Positions 21,020 through 32,345 of a stretch of 64,000 bases of DNA are shown here, one piece after another. A program made the position numbers and the translations under genes. Every line of letters begins with the position of its first letter. The first letter of the stretch is position 1. This stretch comes from Calamus simplicifolius (taxonomy: Eukaryota; Streptophyta; Magnoliopsida; Arecales; Arecaceae). The notes under the pieces are model-generated. The model made no database searches, was not told the DNA's origin, and saw only the letters and a list, made by a program, of their open reading frames with translations. Location: positions 1 to 64,000 of the forward strand of contig UESW01003834.1 in the NCBI GenBank assembly GCA_900491605.1, read 5' to 3'.

Positions 21020-21425
21020 GAGTCACCCAATAGTCAGGAGCCGACCCCAAGGCGTATCAGAAGGTTTCTGGGATTTTGGCACGGTCTGGAGTCGACACCC
21101 AAGGTTTCGGAGCTGACTCCAACCTGAGATACAGAGAAGTGCATTCTGTTTCAGTTTCTAGAGCGACACCTAGAATTCGGGAGCCGACACCTGAGATTTT
21201 GGGAGCCAACACCTGAGTTTCTGGATCTGACTTTAACCTGAGAATAGAGAGCATGTTTTATGGACTTTTCTGGAGCCGACACTTACAGTTTCCGGAGCCG
21301 ACTCCCGAAAGCGACGAGTCGACACTTTCCTTTCTCAGAGCCGACTCCCCAACAACTTTTTTTTTACTATTTTTGAAACCCGACTTGGAGCCGACACCTG
21401 AAAAGTTGGAGCCGACTCCAACCTA
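21020..21425. repeat. GGAGCCGACWCC palindromic words in LTR (copy 1)
   Basis: About fourteen variants of GGAGCCGACTCC, GGAGTCGACACC and GGAGCTGACTCC occur upstream of the TATA box. Several GTCGAC cores are perfect palindromes. Confidence 0.85.
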
Positions 21426-21571
21426 TCAAGAACGGATTTTTTAATGTTAGAACGTACTCAACGGTAATATTTCTTTTTACCTAACCTCTAACGGCTATTT
21501 TCTTTGTGTGTAGAAGAATCCAAACATCTCCAACGGCTATATTTTCTACCTAAAACTTGGATTAAGAGATC

Positions 21572-21580
21572 TATAAAAAG
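21572..21580 (+). promoter_or_regulatory. TATA box of the LTR (copy 1)
   Basis: CTATAAAAAGGGG lies about 720 bases into the LTR, downstream of the palindromic words. It is the likely U3/R promoter. Confidence 0.65.
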
Positions 21581-22407
21581 GGGAAAAACGTCCGTTTGAA
21601 AGAGATAGGAATAGAGAGGAAAATAGAAAAAGAAAAAGGAAATATTTTATGAAAAATCCAAAAATCTTGAGAGAGAAATCAAAAGGAAAGACTCAAGCTT
21701 AATCAACCAATCCAAAAGAGTCCAAAGAGAAATCCAAGGCATTCAAGTTCAAAATCAAAGGATTTTCCAAGTGAAGAAAAAGAAAGCAAAAGCCCTGATT
21801 TTCCAACTTCTCAACTGCAATCTTTGAAGAATCTGAGCTGAGGCCTGATTCAACATTTCAAAGAGAAGAGGAAAAAAGAAGAAAAGCTCAAATCAAATTC
21901 GCTTCAAACAGGCTTTTCTTACCCTTGTTTATTTAATTGAATATTTGCTCATTTAAGGAGCTGTCTTATATTGCAAACTCTATTTTTCATAGTTGTTGGC
22001 TAGTTCAATCAAGGGATTGAATTAGTGGAGGTGGTATACCTCGGTCAAGCTAAGGATAGCTTGTAGTTGGGTTTTGTGCTGGTGAGCCCGGAAACCAGCT
22101 GGGTTCGTTGTGATCCCGGGGGAAACAACAAGTTTTGAGTTGTGAGCTTGTAAAACAACTCGGCTGTAATCAAATAGATTATAGTGTGGACCCAAGTGAA
22201 ACTTGGGAGTGGACGTAGGTGTTGGATACACCGAACCACTATAAAATCCTTGTGTTTGCCGTGTTTTGATCTCTCACTCTATCTCTTTATTTGTGCTTAA
22301 TATTTATCATGCACTTAATCTCATTTATTCCAAAGCACATAGTTTTTAAAAGATTAAATTTTTAAGAACCCAATTCCCCCCCTCTTGGGTTGCCATCTGG
22401 GCCAACA

Positions 22408-23900
22408 CTCATCAATGTGTCGATTGGCAACCTAATATCTGCATGAGTTAGAGCCGATTTTTTTAAAAAAAAGAGAGAAAAAGAAAAAAGAAAGAGAGGA
22501 AGAGCCTTCATGGCTACTCACCACTGCTTGGGATGATACTCATGAGCCGAGGTTCTCCTCCGATAGGAGATCATGGTAGCGAAGGACCACGGTGGTCCAC
22601 AGCTGATCGAATGCCTCCTGGTCCCTCAAAACCACCGACAGATTTTTGTTGGGCCCTAGGTGCGGATCCCCCCAACTCATCCTCACCCCCTCGAGGTCTA
22701 CGAGAAAAAATTGGTTTCCACCCTTTGATGGACGTAGGGAGACCCAATTTTATGGCTCAGCCGGGCCTGGGTTAGAACAACCACCAGCTCGACTGCTGGT
22801 AGAGGGTATAGAAGCAATAGAATAAGGAGACCCTACTCTCTATGCCCTAGAGGTGGCACAACACCAGGAATGTGCAGATGGTCCAAACAGAATTTGGGAC
22901 CAGTTGCACGAGCACTAAGGCATATCGATGAAGGAGGTCAATGATGAAGGGATGGAAGGGGAGTCGGAGGCCCGCCTTGAGGAACACCTCAGGGCGATTC
23001 TCCCAGGTCAAGAGAAAGTCACCCTGATGTCAAAATGGGGACGGATAGCCAGACACTACCAGGAATCCTATACTGGGCCCTAAGGTTTGCTAGGTCTTGG
23101 GTGGTCATGGTGGAGGCAGTCTCCTCTAGGGATTCTTCCTAGCCCTAGGTGGGGGATCTGCGACGATTGGATGACTCCTGATAGGGGCCCTGCCGGCGAC
23201 CGACAGCTGCGACAAAGGAATACGGTCCTTGAAAGAAGAGAAGGAGGAGGACTATGGGGGTGTGGGGGATGGAGAGACCTGCAGTCTCGAGGAGGAAAAA
23301 TGGTCCTTGGCTAGGGTGGAGGAGGATCAGAAAGGTGAGGAAGCCATGAAGGGAGAACGAGGAAGGGTTGGGAGGACTGACTTGGACAAAGGAACGAGAA
23401 TGGTGAGGTCTTAGGGAAGAGGACTCGACGAAGCTCAGGCTTGGGAAGAAAGAAGGTCTTGGAGATGTGAGGATTCAGGTTTGAAGTGACCCTCCTTTTA
23501 TGTCTCTTTTCGAATTATCCCGCCTAGTTCGGCCGGCCACAAACCCACCTACCACTGGAGAAGACATCTCGGCAATCGCTTGATACGCGAGATGCGTGGT
23601 CTGCAGCCAATGATGGGATATCGATAGTGTCAGCACAATGATGGCAATGATGGCGAGTACCTTTCCATGGGTTTCGAAAGGACTTCCCCATTTTGAGGAG
23701 GATCCCCTCAGATCTGATGGTTGACAGAGCGGTGACGTTACAACGCCCCATACCTCCGGCATTAAAGAGTCATCGCCCCCGAGGATGCATGCCTCTCTCG
23801 TGACTGATAGTGCATTGAGATCAACCACCGGGTGATTTTACGTTCCTTTCACCGGGCAGGAAATGGATCCGCACCATCTCAGGGGTGAGAGGGCATCTGA
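22408..23900. other. Unassigned GC-rich stretch (copy 1)
   Basis: It starts with a purine-rich run (22460-22505), then GC-rich sequence with short open frames (22533-22775, 23087-23414) that have no motif I recognise. It is nearly identical to 37082-38575. It leads into the Tat-like LTR and could be the 3' non-coding part of such an element. Confidence 0.4.
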
Positions 23901-24643
23901 TGTGGCTGATCAAGCCACGTTAGGACTAACGGATCAAGTAGCTGACGGAGCCTCGGCCTCGGACTCCCAGGTCCCCCTCGGCCCCTCGGACTCGGACTCC
24001 CGGGTGCTCCTCGGCCTCGGACTCCTGGGTGCCCCTAGGCCTCGGACTCCTGGGTGCCCCTTGGCCTCAGACTCCCGAGTCCCCCTCAGCCTTGGACTCC
24101 CGAGTCCTCCTCGGCCTTGGCACCTGCAACCACGCGTGGCCCACCAACCACCTACGACCGCACATGGCCACCATCAGTTACGGCACTTACCTGACATGAT
24201 CAAGCCCACCTACTACCTGTGGTGCCGCTCCTGGCAGGGAGCTGGCAAGCAGGGCTACCCCTGACAAACTCAGAGGTGGTTGTGACCTGTCCCTATCAGC
24301 CTTGTCGCCTGTCCCCCATCAGACAATGACGTCTCGGATTCAACAACCTTCCAAAAAGGGGTAAGAGGGACCTCCGATCAGGTATAAAAGCCTTCACTCA
24401 TAACGAGAGGAGGGATCTGAACTTTAAATTTTTGGCTAAGTCTTTTAGTCCATTATTCGTTACTATTTCCCAAGTTTTCTCACTTGAGCGTCGAAGGGTC
24501 CCCAGTAGAACAACCGGTCTTCAGGAACTTTCTTGCAGGATTTTCGTCGAGAAGGAGACTTCAGGAGATTCCTAGAACCGACTTCGCCGTCTCTGGGACC
24601 AACGTCCTTCCCAACGTTCAAGGAGGGTGATTTGGCGGCAACA
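23901..24643 (+). repeat. Tat-like LTR, solo or truncated (copy 1)
   Basis: It starts TGTGGCTGATCAAGCC, carries CCTCGGACTCCCGGGT repeats (23950-24130), shares CACTTGAGCGTCGAAGGGTCCCC (24481-24503) with the LTR at 6749, and ends TTTGGCGGCAACA. No internal gypsy region follows. Flanking five-base words (TCTGA, ATACG) do not match, so there is no target duplication at these boundaries. Confidence 0.6.
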
Positions 24644-25557
24644 ATACGTGATGTAGCTAATAAATTTAAAAATTAATATTTGGCATATCAAAATCTAAAA
24701 AATAAACCTCATTGTTAAATTTAAATTATTAAATACTAATTTTTAATTTTTGAAAATTTAAAATTTAACTTTTCAACCTTAACTCTAATCCTAGATTTTT
24801 GACAACCTAAGTTAATAATTTAATTGAAGAAGATGGAGGATTAGAATTTTACCTTTGGCTTGTTATAAGCATTGAAGTAGTGATGGAGGGTGTAGAATGG
24901 AGTAGAGAGAAAACTATGGAACAAGAGCTTCATCAAGCCATATAGCAAGTGGAATCTAGGCAAGGCTAATGGTTGTCAAAAGAATAGACTCATAGAATAG
25001 ATTTGAGCAGGAGGTGCAAGAAGAGGCAAAATTGTAAAGTTGAAATACTGAAAATATGCTGCAATTGATTGGTGATTTGGGTGGAGTACAGGTAGTTATG
25101 GGGGTCTTCGTAAGTGAAAAAAACAAGTGAAGAAAGCAGTGATAGTCGATGAGTGGAAGAGCTCGATAAATAGTGTTCAGGGATAAAGATGATGTACTAG
25201 TGGTGTTTTAGCGGGTGGGTTTCCTGGTGGTGGGGTTAGAGCGGTGGATAGGTGGATGAAAGGTTATATAGTCTGATGTGCTGAGTTTAGAAAGGTTAAG
25301 ATCACAGGTGAGGGACATAGGTGAGGCTGGGTCTAACATATCTATGATAGATTGAAGGCAATCAGATAGATGTCCCTTCAAAATTGGAATTTAGTATTAA
25401 CGAGAGCCTAGGTGCCTTTTTGAGTTGGAACGGAAACGATTTGAGAATGACCTTAAGTTGTATCTACATTGAATTGGCTTAGTCATTGGATTGCTTTGGT
25501 TTTATAACTTTCTCTTACACATAAACATACATTCGCACACACACATACACATATATC

Positions 25558-25569
<12 letters not shown>
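24644..25569. other. AT-rich stretch without a gene (copy 1)
   Basis: Low-complexity AT-rich sequence first (24650-24800), then a mixed, G-rich stretch. I see no coding motif and no terminal repeats. Identical in order to 39320-40235. Confidence 0.5.

Positions 25570-25637
<68 letters not shown>
25570..25637. repeat. (CA)n(TA)n microsatellite (copy 1)
   Basis: About 43 bases of alternating AC followed by about 24 of alternating TA. The short histidine/threonine-rich frame across it is an artefact. Confidence 0.95.
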
Positions 25638-25837
25638 AATTTTAATTATTATTTTTTTCTCATTTCAACTCTAATAAAATATATAGTGGATTCTTCATCA
25701 AATTTTCATCATCATCATCATATTATAATAATACTGCCACTACCACCTGTAAGGGTTTAGTCATTGATGAACAACAATGGGATCAACTTCACTGGAGAAG
25801 TATCTTGGGCTTTTATCCTTGTTATCCATAATCAGAT

Positions 25838-25878
25838 TGGTGCAGCGGTAATATGTCTGCTTTTGAACCCCTTGGTCC
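25838..25878 (+). other. tRNA-like promoter, cut off at the N (copy 1)
   Basis: An A-box-like TGGTGCAGCGG lies at 25838-25848. The sequence stops at the N before the B-box-like element, which copy 2 shows at 40555-40567. Confidence 0.5.
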
Positions 25879-25879
25879 N
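25879..25879. other. Single N: assembly join
   Basis: The only ambiguous base I noticed in the window. It lies exactly between the end of block copy 1 and the start of block copy 2, so it marks a join between two contigs of unknown or negative gap size. Confidence 0.95.
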
Positions 25880-28044
25880 TCAGGTGCCTTTTTCTTTTGA
25901 TGTGAAGTCTGGGAATGGCTGCTCAGGTGGCCATTGTCCGCTAAGACATAATTGAAGCCACCAAGGCTGGGATAAATCCATTGAGACTTTGACGATGCCG
26001 TTAAGGCTGTGACGAAGCCATTGATGCCGGCACTGAAGTCGGTCTTCGTTGTCGACGCTGCTGTTAGTCTTTCTGCAATGCATTCAAGTATTAATAAAAA
26101 GAAGCTTTTCTCACAGTGTAGTGTACTTAGCTTTTGTAGATTTTTGGCCTTTTCATCATGTTCGATGACGCTGGGGTCGGCATGGAGTCGGGATAGAGAG
26201 CTTTCCCCAGCTTTTTTTGGTGCTGGATTGGGGTATTTGCGAAGACGAAGAAGACTATTCGAGAGTAAAGGAGAACCTGTATTGTTGGTCTCTTTTGGCA
26301 TTAATAGAGCCCTAACATTCGAGTACAAGGAAGGCCATAATGACCCCTCCACCCAACGTCCTCTCTTTGTCCTCTTACTGGCACCAAGCTTCCTTCCCTT
26401 CATATATTAAATCTTGTTCATTTAAGTTTGCATGGCATGGCACTGGGCTGGGACTTGGACCACGTCCTCGATCCTCCCCCCACACAGCTAGGCCAAGACC
26501 TTGCTTCTTAGAAGGAACCCGGCCAGGAAGATGTGCCAGGTGATGATGATGATGTGGCACTTGATGCAGATGGTTTGGAGGGAGAAAAAGCGGCCGAAGA
26601 GTGTCGATCAGCTCCTGTCGATCGAAGATAGCCTCGGGGTCGCACGCCTCTTATGGATTACGACTGTCCGAGTGGAAAAGGCTATCATTGTGAAGTGCCT
26701 TTGGAGAAATTTATCTCCTTATATTGACTTAGATACATAAGTCTGGTGGTGGTCTGCCCCCCCAGGAAGCAAGTTGATTGGAGTGGAGGAGTTGGCGCCC
26801 TTGCTTGGGCCTTCCTGCATCGCCGTCCGTAGATGAGGAGGACGTTTGGACGATGAGCGATGGTGCTCTTGCTAATAAGCACTTGCTTTTGAGCTTGAAG
26901 ATGCTCATGCTGATATGCTTGAAGGCGGTGAGCCTCTTGCTAGGGAGATCTCCTGCGGAATGGATGATGGCTGGCCTAAGCAGCAACTAAAGAGGGAGCG
27001 AAAGCCCTTGCTGGCTGCTGTGTGGCCGTGAGATATTACTTCTGGAGCTTTTGGACAGCTACTATCAATGTATGGATTTGCCAGATGAGGGTGGTATGCT
27101 GTTTTGCTTTAGTGGCCTAAGGTAGTGGCGATGGTGGAGTGGAGCAGTTGGCTCTATTGCTTAGCTCATTGAGGGTGCCCCCCTAGCATGACTGACAGAA
27201 GCTTCATGGGTTCTTGTCATCACTATCTTTTGATCCACCATGCTAATCTATGGAGGACGAGGATCGCAAGGTAGCAGCGTTGATGATCCATGCTCGGCCC
27301 ACTTCCTGGCGCGCCAATCTATTAATGCTAAATCACTGTCCTCGAGCGCCTGCGAGCATCCGGTTGCCTCCTCCAGTGAGCCCGGGATCCTTCGATGAGC
27401 TCCTCATGCTTGGAAGCCTACAAAAAGTTTCGGAGACCAAAGAGTCCGATAGGGACCCTCCGACGCTCAAGCCAGTGCTCTGGGCAATAGCCGTGAGCTT
27501 GAGAAAGCTCGAAAGAGAGAAGAGAAAGGCTTAGAGCTCTCTGTGAGTAAGAATGAGCGTTTAAGAGTGTGGTGAGTTATCAGATACCTAGTCGGGGGTC
27601 CCTCTTACCCATTTTGTTGATGCTTGAAGTTTGTGAGACTAAGGGCATGATCATTGTCAGAGCATTTATGATGATGGCAGCAATGGCAGGGCTTGCTTCT
27701 TAGTGGCACGTCAAAAGTGCAAGCTATGTCCCATCAAATATGGGTGGCTGCATAGTTGGCAGGTACTGCTTGGTTTGGACAGCTGTTGCAGGCTGCTACA
27801 GGGCATGGTCGACCGTTATGGCATTTGTCAAACGTGTCCCCCATGCCACCCTTCTGCTATCCTGTGTGGACAATGATGGACGATAAAGTTAGGCATGTGG
27901 GCCTCAAAGCGTAGCCGCTGAGGCAGAAGATGAAATTTGGAGTTGAAGCGGGCTCTGTCCCTCATGGAGTATTGATTATAGAGTAAGTGTATGGCACTTT
28001 TCATGCCCTTAGATGAGCTCCAAAGAAGGCCGTGGGTGAACATT
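25880..28044. other. Unclassified repeat-derived stretch (copy 2)
   Basis: Equivalent of 11365-13528, with the same purine runs and overlapping non-homologous open frames. No gene recognised. Confidence 0.4.
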
Positions 28045-28790
28045 TGCATAGCACTATTCATGGATGAGCACTATTCATGGCCAAGGCAGAGGCTGAAAAG
28101 GCCGATCACTGTTCATGGCCGAGGCTGAGGCTGAAGAGGCCGAGCACTGTTCATGGTCGAGGCTAATGCTGAAGAGGCCAAGCACTGTTCATGGCTGAGG
28201 CCGAGGCTGAGGAGGCCAAGCACTGTTCATGGCCGAGCAATGTTCATGGCCAAGGCCGAGGCTGAGGGGGCCGAGCACTGTTCATGGTCGAGGCCCAGGC
28301 TGAGGGGGCCGAGCACTGTTCATGGCCAAGGTCGAGGTTGAGGGGGCCGAGCATTGTTCATGGCTGAGCACTGATTGAGGGGGCCGAGCACTGTTCATGG
28401 CTGAGGCCGAGGCTGAGGGGGCCTAACACTATTCATGGCCAAGGCCGAGGCTGAGGGGGCCGAGCATTGTTCATGGCCGAGAACGAGGCCAAGGGAGCCG
28501 AGGCTAAGGGAGCTAAGGGAAAGAGGTTGATCACTGTTCATGGCTGAGGGGGTGTCTTGCTGAGGCCGAGGGGGTGTCTTCCTGAGGCCGAGAGGTTGTC
28601 TTACTGAGGCCAGAGGGTGTCGTCCCGAGGCCGAGGGATTGTCTTGCTGAGGCCGAGGGGGTATATTTCCGACACCAAGGGGCTGTCTTGCTGAGGCTTA
28701 GGGGTGTCTTCCCGAGGCCAAGGGGCTGTCTTGTTGAGGCCGAGGGGATGTCTTCCCAAGGTCGAGGGGATGTCTTCCAAGGCTGACTCC
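28045..28790. repeat. GC-rich tandem array (copy 2)
   Basis: Equivalent of 13529-14275. About 38-base GCCGAGCACTGTTCATGG units run to about 28530, then GTGTCTTCC-containing units. It ends at the conserved edge GCTTATTGGCCCCATCA (28836-28852). Confidence 0.85.
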
Positions 28791-28853
28791 AGAAACGACT
28801 GATCCAACCCCGGTAAGATTACCGTTGCCCATGGAGCTTATTGGCCCCATCAG

Positions 28854-29275
28854 TACTCGTCTCTCCTCCCGGAGATGGAGTTCCGGTGCTTTGCTCGTCA
28901 CCGCTGCCTCATCGGCATCTCCTAGCGTGAGGTCACCGCCTTCTATCTGGTGCTCCTCGACCGCCGCCCAGAGATCCAGCCCCTCATCGAGGCCTTCTTC
29001 GTCAAGGTCGTCGACCCTAGATTCCAATTGGTGGACTACACGTTCGATGTGTACGTGACTAGTGATGGACAGGTGAAGCTGCTGGACTTCAATCCCTAAG
29101 GGGCCTTCACGCTGCTGCTGCTCTTCAGGTGGGAGGAGTTGGAGGTCGAGGGATTTGGTGAGCAAGAAGGGCGAGAAGGATCAGAAAAAGTGGAGCTTAG
29201 GATCGTGGATAGCCAGTGCGGGGTGAGGTCGGGGCTGAAGACGGCCGTGCCCTACGACTACTTGGACACAGGGGA
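28854..29275 (+). pseudogene. CDC123: CDC123-like gene fragment (copy 2, more readable)
   Basis: YSSLLPEMEFRCFARHRC, then GIS-stop-REVTAFY (a TAG where Gln is usual), RRPEIQPLIEAFF, FDVYVTSDGQVKLLDFNP, a stop replacing the usual Trp, and GAFTLLLLF. After a short variable linker (GFGEQEGREGSEK) comes VELRIVDSQCGVRSGLKTAV and PYDYLDT, the family's next conserved block. So about 140 codons of the C-terminal half of a plant CDC123 are present in near-continuous frame with at least two stops. The piece from 29139 is open into unrelated downstream DNA. A pseudogene fragment; whether it moved by retroposition or element capture is not settled. Confidence 0.88.
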
Positions 29276-29399
29276 GGGCGAGGGGACAGAGGGCGGTGCT
29301 TGCCTGGATTTTATGGGTGGTGCCTTCCTTGAAATCACGCACGGAGGAAAGACTCTCCCTCCCCATGTGATCTACATTTGACCCCATGCGATCCACGGG
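29276..29399. other. Short GC-rich link, unassigned (copy 2)
   Basis: Equivalent of 14746-14879. It has CCCCATGTGATCTACA / CCCCATGCGATCCACG repeats and no gene. Confidence 0.35.
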
Positions 29400-30170
29400 G
29401 TTTATATCCTTCCCTCCTTATAAAAATTTCGGCCTTAAAATTAATGCACCTCAATTAATAATTGAGATCCAAAGCTTTGATAATAAGATTAATCATTTTT
29501 TTTTCATTTGAAATACGATAGTCATCAATCTTTTCATTTACATATACTAAGTCACAAACAAATGAGAGTATTTCCTTTTCATTTCCTCCTCAATCTCCCA
29601 GGTAGCCTTCCTCTTAAAATGGTTACTTTATTAAACCTTGACATAGGGAATGCTACGCTATCTTAAAACTTGGTCCTTGCAGGTTATGGGCCTATCATGC
29701 TTCCGCTGCGCAACTTTGATCAAAATTTCAAATGGCCTAATATATCATTGACTCAATTTACTTCTAAGCCCAAATTATATCTTTAGTTGGTGAAACTTCC
29801 AATTGATCTCCAACTTGAAATTTCAAATCTCTCCTTCTAATATCAAGATACCCATTTCTGTTAAATCTGAACTGCACAAGGCCACTTCTTAATTATCTAT
29901 ACTTTTCACATTTGCTAAATCAGCTCAGGATCCAATAATTCTCTCTCTAACTTCATTCTAACACAAAGGAGATCTACACCTTATATTATAGAAAGCTCAC
30001 TGGATCCATTAAATATTGGCTTGGTAACCATTATAAAAAGCAACTCCACTAAGGGTAAGATGCTATCCCAAGCACCTTTTAAATCCATCACACCAGCTCG
30101 CAACATATTCTCTAAAAATTTAAATAGCTCCTTCAGCCAATCTACTAAGCCTTACGAAGATTCTTCCAAG
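29400..30170 (-). pseudogene. Ty3/gypsy integrase C-terminal fragment (copy 2)
   Basis: Equivalent of 14880-15650 on the minus strand: late integrase core (LPLVEF, about 30040), RRRDLKFQVGDQLEVSPTK (about 29780-29840), and the terminal ATWEIEEEMKRKYSHLF (about 29545-29600). Several stops and frame changes. The junction with the plus-strand copia element near 30170 is identical to that of copy 1. Confidence 0.8.
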
Positions 30171-30199
30171 TTTGGAAAATGAGTCTGATGGATTTAGAC

Positions 30200-31420
30200 T
30201 CAATTTATTGATTTGTTTCTGCACTGTTTCTAATCCCATTGACAATAGCATTGTATTTATTGGTAATAGAAATGGCAATGTATACTTAATTGATTTAGAT
30301 AATTTGTCTACTAATAATCATTGCTTAGTATCTAACAATGCTAATGCTAATGAGATTGGATGGTTATGGCATCGTAGATTAGGTCATGCAAGCACACACC
30401 TAATTTCAAAATTAATTAAAATGGATTTAGTTAAAGATCTTCCAAAGCTAGATTTTGAAAATAATAGAATTTGTGATGCATGTCAATTAGGCAGCAAACT
30501 AGAAACTCTTTTAAATCAAAAAATGTAGTTTCCACTTCTAGGCCATTAGATCTACTTCATATGGACCTTTTTGGACCTACTAGAACCACTAGTCTAGGCA
30601 GAAAAAAATATGGTCTTGTGATAGTAGATGATTATTTTAGATACACTTGGGTATTGTTTCTGGCTCATAAGGATGAGACTTTCTCAATATTTCTAAAATT
30701 TTTCAAGAAAGTCACTAATGAGAAAAAAACACCATAGTGTCTCTTAAAAGTGATCATGGCACAGAATTTGAAAATTACTTATTTAAAAATTTCTGCACAG
30801 AACATGGCATTCATCATAATTTTTCTGCACCTAGGACACCACAACAAAATGAAGTTGTAGAAAGAAAAAATAGAATTTAGAAGACATGGTCCGTACCATG
30901 CTATGTGAAAGCCAACTCCCAAAGTACTTCTGGGCGGAAGCTATAAACACGGCATGTTACATTCTTAATAGAGCCATAATTAGGCCAATCCTTAAGAAAA
31001 TATCTTATAAATTATGGAATAATAGAAAACCAAAGATAGGTTATTTTCATGTATTTGGCTATAAATATTTTATTCATAATAATGGAAAAGATAATCTTAA
31101 AAAATTTGATGCAAAATCTGATGAAGGCATATTCTTAGGATATTCAACAACTAGTAAAGCCTATAGAATATTTAACAAGAAATCCTTAATTGTAGAAGAA
31201 TCCATTCATGTAGTTTTTGATGAGTCTTTAGCATCAAGTTCAGAAAAATTTGATGATGAGGAAGATACAAATATATTAGAAAGAGATATTAAAAAATTAA
31301 ATATAGATGTATCTTCAGATCATGAATAAGAAGCTAAAGATGATGATTCACCTAGGATTGATGATATTGATACTAATCATAATGAAGTAGATCTTCCAAG
31401 AGATTGGAGATATTCCTATG
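30200..31420 (+). pseudogene. GAG-pre-integrase and integrase (copy 2)
   Basis: 30172-30528 encodes ICFCTVSNPIDNSIVFIGNR and LWHRRLGHASTHLISKLIKM (zinc-binding region). 30480-30737 gives LDLLHMDLFGPTRTTSLG and YGLVIVDDYFRYTWVL (first catalytic Asp). A frameshift at about 30737 precedes SLKSDHGTEFEN (second Asp). 30886-31329 gives PKYFWAEAINTACYILNRAI, KLWNNRKPKIGYFHVFGYKY and FDAKSDEGIFLGYSTTSKAY. At the usual catalytic Glu block the text reads TPQQNEVVERKN, with the Glu present. Two to three frame breaks. Confidence 0.9.
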
Positions 31421-31434
31421 GTCATCCAAAGGAA

Positions 31435-32345
31435 TTGATTATTGGTGATCCATCTCAAGGAGTAAGAACTAGGTCATCTATGAGGAATATCAATAATCAT
31501 CTTGCATTTGTATCTCAAATTGAACCTAAAACTTTTGAAGAAGCTGAAAAAGATAGTAATTGGATGATAGCTATGCAAGAAGAATTAAATCAATTCACTA
31601 GAAATAATGTATGGTCCTTAGTTGATAGACCTAAAGGTCATTCAGTTATAGGATCTAAATGGGTATTTAGAAATAAATTAGATAAAAATGGCATAGTAAT
31701 TAGAAATAAAGCTAGATTAGTTGCAAAAGGATATAATCAAGAAGAAGGAATTGATTTTAATGAAACTTTTGCACCTGTAGCTAGATTAGAAGCAATTAGA
31801 TTACTACTTGCATTTGCATGTCATATGAACATAAATTTATTTCAAAGGATGTTAAAAGTGTATTTTTAAATGGTTTTATAAATGAGAAGTATTTGTGGAA
31901 CAATCACCTAGTTTTGAAGATCATGAATTTTCAAATCATGTTTTTAAATTGCACAAAGCACTATATGGTTTAAAACAAGCACCTAGAGCTTGGTATGATA
32001 GGTTAAGCAAATTTCTGATTGAAAATAATTTTACTAGAGGAAATGTAGACAAAACCTTATTTTTGAAAAGGAAAGACAAAGACTTATTAGTAGTACAAAT
32101 ATATGTATATGATATTGTATTCGGTGCTACTAACAATCTCTTGTGTCAAGAATTTGCTAAGTTAATGCAGGGTGAATTCGAAATGAGCATGATGGGAGAA
32201 CTCAACTTCTTCCTAGGACTTCAAATCAAGCAAAGTAAAGAGGGGATTTTCATCAACCAAACAAAGTACACAAAGGAACTTCTCAAGAAGTTTGGAATGG
32301 AATCAGTCAAACCCCTTGGAACACCTATGAGTCCATGCAAATTAG
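31435..32345 (+). pseudogene. Reverse transcriptase (copy 2), catalytic box YVYD
   Basis: 31435-31869 (144 aa) carries GDPSQGVRTRSSMRNI, SKWVFRNKLDKNGIVIRNKA and APVARLEAIRLLLAFACHMN. After a frameshift near 31850, 31895 onward has LHKALYGLKQAPRAWYDRLS, LGLQIKQSKEGIFINQTKYT and GTPMSPCKLDKDEDGK. The catalytic box reads YVYD at 32102-32113, where copy 1 has YVDD: one G-to-T change removes the first catalytic Asp. The frame is open from 31895 to 32653. Confidence 0.9.

Larger units (their letters stand above)
15655..22407 (+). mobile_element. Sirevirus-like copia element, 5'-truncated (copy 1)
   Basis: The order is GAG-pre-integrase, integrase, RT, RNase H, a palindrome-rich spacer, ORF3, four polypurine motifs and a 3' LTR. 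The 5' LTR, gag and protease are missing; the element starts inside the GAG-pre-integrase domain next to a gypsy fragment. The same truncation point occurs in copy 2. This copy has many one- and two-base deletions against copy 2, so its frames are more broken, yet its RT catalytic box is intact. Confidence 0.9.
20849..22407 (+). repeat. 3' LTR of the Sirevirus-like element (copy 1)
   Basis: TGTTGACCCAATTATTG to ...GCCATCTGGGCCAACA, 1,559 bases, with the TGTTG...CAACA terminal inversion. It contains GTCGAC-type palindromic words (21020-21420), a TATA box (21572) and a pre-terminal ACTATAAAATCC block. The next bases (CTCATCAATGTG) are identical in copy 2, as expected if both copies represent one locus. 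Confidence 0.92.
11365..25878 (+). repeat. Copy 1 of the 14.6 kb duplicated block
   Basis: From TCAGGTGCCTTTTTC at 11365 to CCCCTTGGTCC at 25878, this block matches 25880-40552 feature for feature and in the same order. It is 14,514 bases long against 14,673 for copy 2. Differences are substitutions and small indels in the first ten kilobases and very few in the last 3.5 kb. It ends at the single N at 25879. The simplest explanation is the unmerged end of one contig; a true tandem duplication is the alternative. Confidence 0.93.

Noticed and set aside
22533..23414. Four short plus-strand ORFs (also in copy 2)
   Set aside because: No recognisable domain, different frames, stops between them; kept only as an unassigned stretch.
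23901..24643. Clean solo LTR with target duplication
   Set aside because: Flanking five-base words (TCTGA and ATACG) do not match, so boundaries or integrity are uncertain.
25491..25760. His/Thr/Ile-rich ORF
   Set aside because: It is the translation of the (CA)n(TA)n microsatellite and a CATCAT run.
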